Translations under genes and position numbers: made by a program | Assembly (NCBI RefSeq): GCF_032921865.1 | Contig: NZ_CP136684.1 | Coordinates: 1,656,501 to 1,720,500 of the forward strand | Length of the DNA: 64,000 nt | Direction of reading: 5' to 3' | Origin: Thalassospira lucentensis | Lineage (GTDB): Bacteria; Pseudomonadota; Alphaproteobacteria; Rhodospirillales; Thalassospiraceae | The notes under the pieces: model-generated | Database searches by the model: none | Told to the model about the DNA's origin: nothing | Seen by the model: only the letters and a program-made list of their open reading frames with translations | In this document: one piece after another, positions 63,555 through 64,000 of the stretch | How the letters are laid out: each line of letters begins with the position of its first letter | How positions within the stretch are numbered: the stretch's first letter is position 1

Positions 63555-63893
63555 CGCTGCCCGGATTTCGTCGAATCACCTTTTGTTCCTTGGTTGCGGC
63601 ATCGCAAAAAACCGCACAAACAAAGGACTGTTTTGGTGCCGAAATCCTTTTAACGTTCTGTTAAAGATCGCCTTGCCTGATGCGGATCGCATCAGTACAG
63701 TGTTTTGACTTCGCTGGCCGCGCAACGCGGCGAAAGACGAAGAACCAAAAAACAAAAGGCGCGAGTACGCTTCCAAGACTTGGTGGAAGACAGGCGTGTT
63801 GATCATGTTTGTGATCAACGCGGGCGAGTACTTTTTTGTCTTTCGCGTTTTGTTTGGTAGTGAAGATTGATTAAGCGGGGAAAGGTTCTAACA
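63555..63893 (+). other. rpsT-dnaA intergenic region with inverted repeats
   Basis: A 339-base gap before the probable dnaA. It contains TTTAAC-gttct-GTTAAA (63649-63665), GTTGATCA-tgtttg-TGATCAAC (63798-63819), and a wider pair CGAAAGAC (63731-63738) / GTCTTTCG (63838-63845) enclosing it, with a repeated GCGAGTAC (near 63761 and 63824). No perfect DnaA box (TTATCCACA) was found. It may be the dnaA leader; an origin function cannot be asserted. Confidence 0.45.
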
Positions 63894-64000
63894 GTGCAGC
63901 ACGCCGTTAGGGGAACGCAATCGGCACTCGGGGAGTCCAACGGGGGGATTCCGGGTGACCAGCAGGCGGCACTAGACGATCACGCGAAAGCGACATGGCA
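63894..64000 (+). CDS. dnaA: Probable chromosomal replication initiator DnaA, N-terminus only
   Basis: A frame opening at GTG 63894, preceded by GGGGAAAGG, runs to the window edge (35 codons: begins MQHAVRGTQSALGESN and ends DDHAKATW). The visible residues are a variable leader and do not by themselves identify DnaA. The call rests on the conserved mutM-enoyl-CoA hydratase-rpsT-dnaA order of Alphaproteobacteria and on a following ATW-like segment that suits the start of domain I. Truncated by the window. Confidence 0.6.
   Translation, partial: MQHAVRGTQSALGESNGGIPGDQQAALDDHAKATW

Overview
The window is a gene-dense alphaproteobacterial chromosome segment of moderate GC. I infer a Rhodospirillales-type organism, possibly Thalassospira-like, from gene content and order; no database search was possible. 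Three things support this: the order mutM - enoyl-CoA hydratase - rpsT - (dnaA) at the right end, which is common next to dnaA in Alphaproteobacteria; the TIGR02300, DUF1150/Hsp20 and NDUFA9-like genes; and the aroA-cmk-rpsA-sppA-ihfB-lapA-pyrF block.

Left part (1-41 kb): almost all of adenosylcobalamin synthesis is spread over several units. One minus-strand operon runs cbiX-cobH-cobL-cobI-cbiG/cobJ-cobM (7.2 to 0.7 kb). cobD (cbiB) is divergent from it. cobT lies opposite cobS-cobC. A cobalamin riboswitch (about 16.52-16.70 kb) precedes cobP-cobW-cobN. cobO-cobQ follow at 24-26 kb. Divergent cobK/cbiD and cobA sit at 34.6-37.7 kb, and cobB is at 39.3 kb. The early steps use the oxygen-independent set (CbiX, CbiG, CbiD; no CobG, CobZ or CobF seen), yet a full-length CobN, a subunit of the late cobaltochelatase, is also present. 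Interspersed are LPS heptose genes (hldE, gmhA), a degenerate EAL-like protein, an unknown protein with a possible OGG-like fold, a GH114 enzyme, a glutathione transferase, a methyltransferase, a PstS-like binding protein with a TPR partner, two NAD-binding epimerase-like proteins, a membrane chemoreceptor, and a TauE/DsbD_2-like plus SCO pair.

Middle (41-51 kb): signalling and stress genes. These are a soluble double-PAS chemoreceptor, an MBL-fold hydrolase, an Hsp20-DUF1150 pair behind a heat-shock-like promoter, a class III nucleotide cyclase fused to a ferredoxin and a His-containing membrane domain, a glutamine amidotransferase, a YeeE/YedE sulfur-transport pair behind an AT-rich palindrome, a TPR-methyltransferase fusion, a VanZ-like protein and tRNA-Ala(GGC).

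Right part (51-64 kb): core housekeeping genes (aroA, cmk, rpsA, sppA, ihfB, lapA, pyrF), two transporters, then mutM, an enoyl-CoA hydratase, rpsT and the first codons of what is probably dnaA. No insertion sequence, phage, CRISPR array or rRNA was seen. The most unusual items are the mixed early/late cobalt-insertion gene set with a very histidine-rich CbiX, the redox-type cyclase, and several unclassified genes embedded in the cobalamin region.
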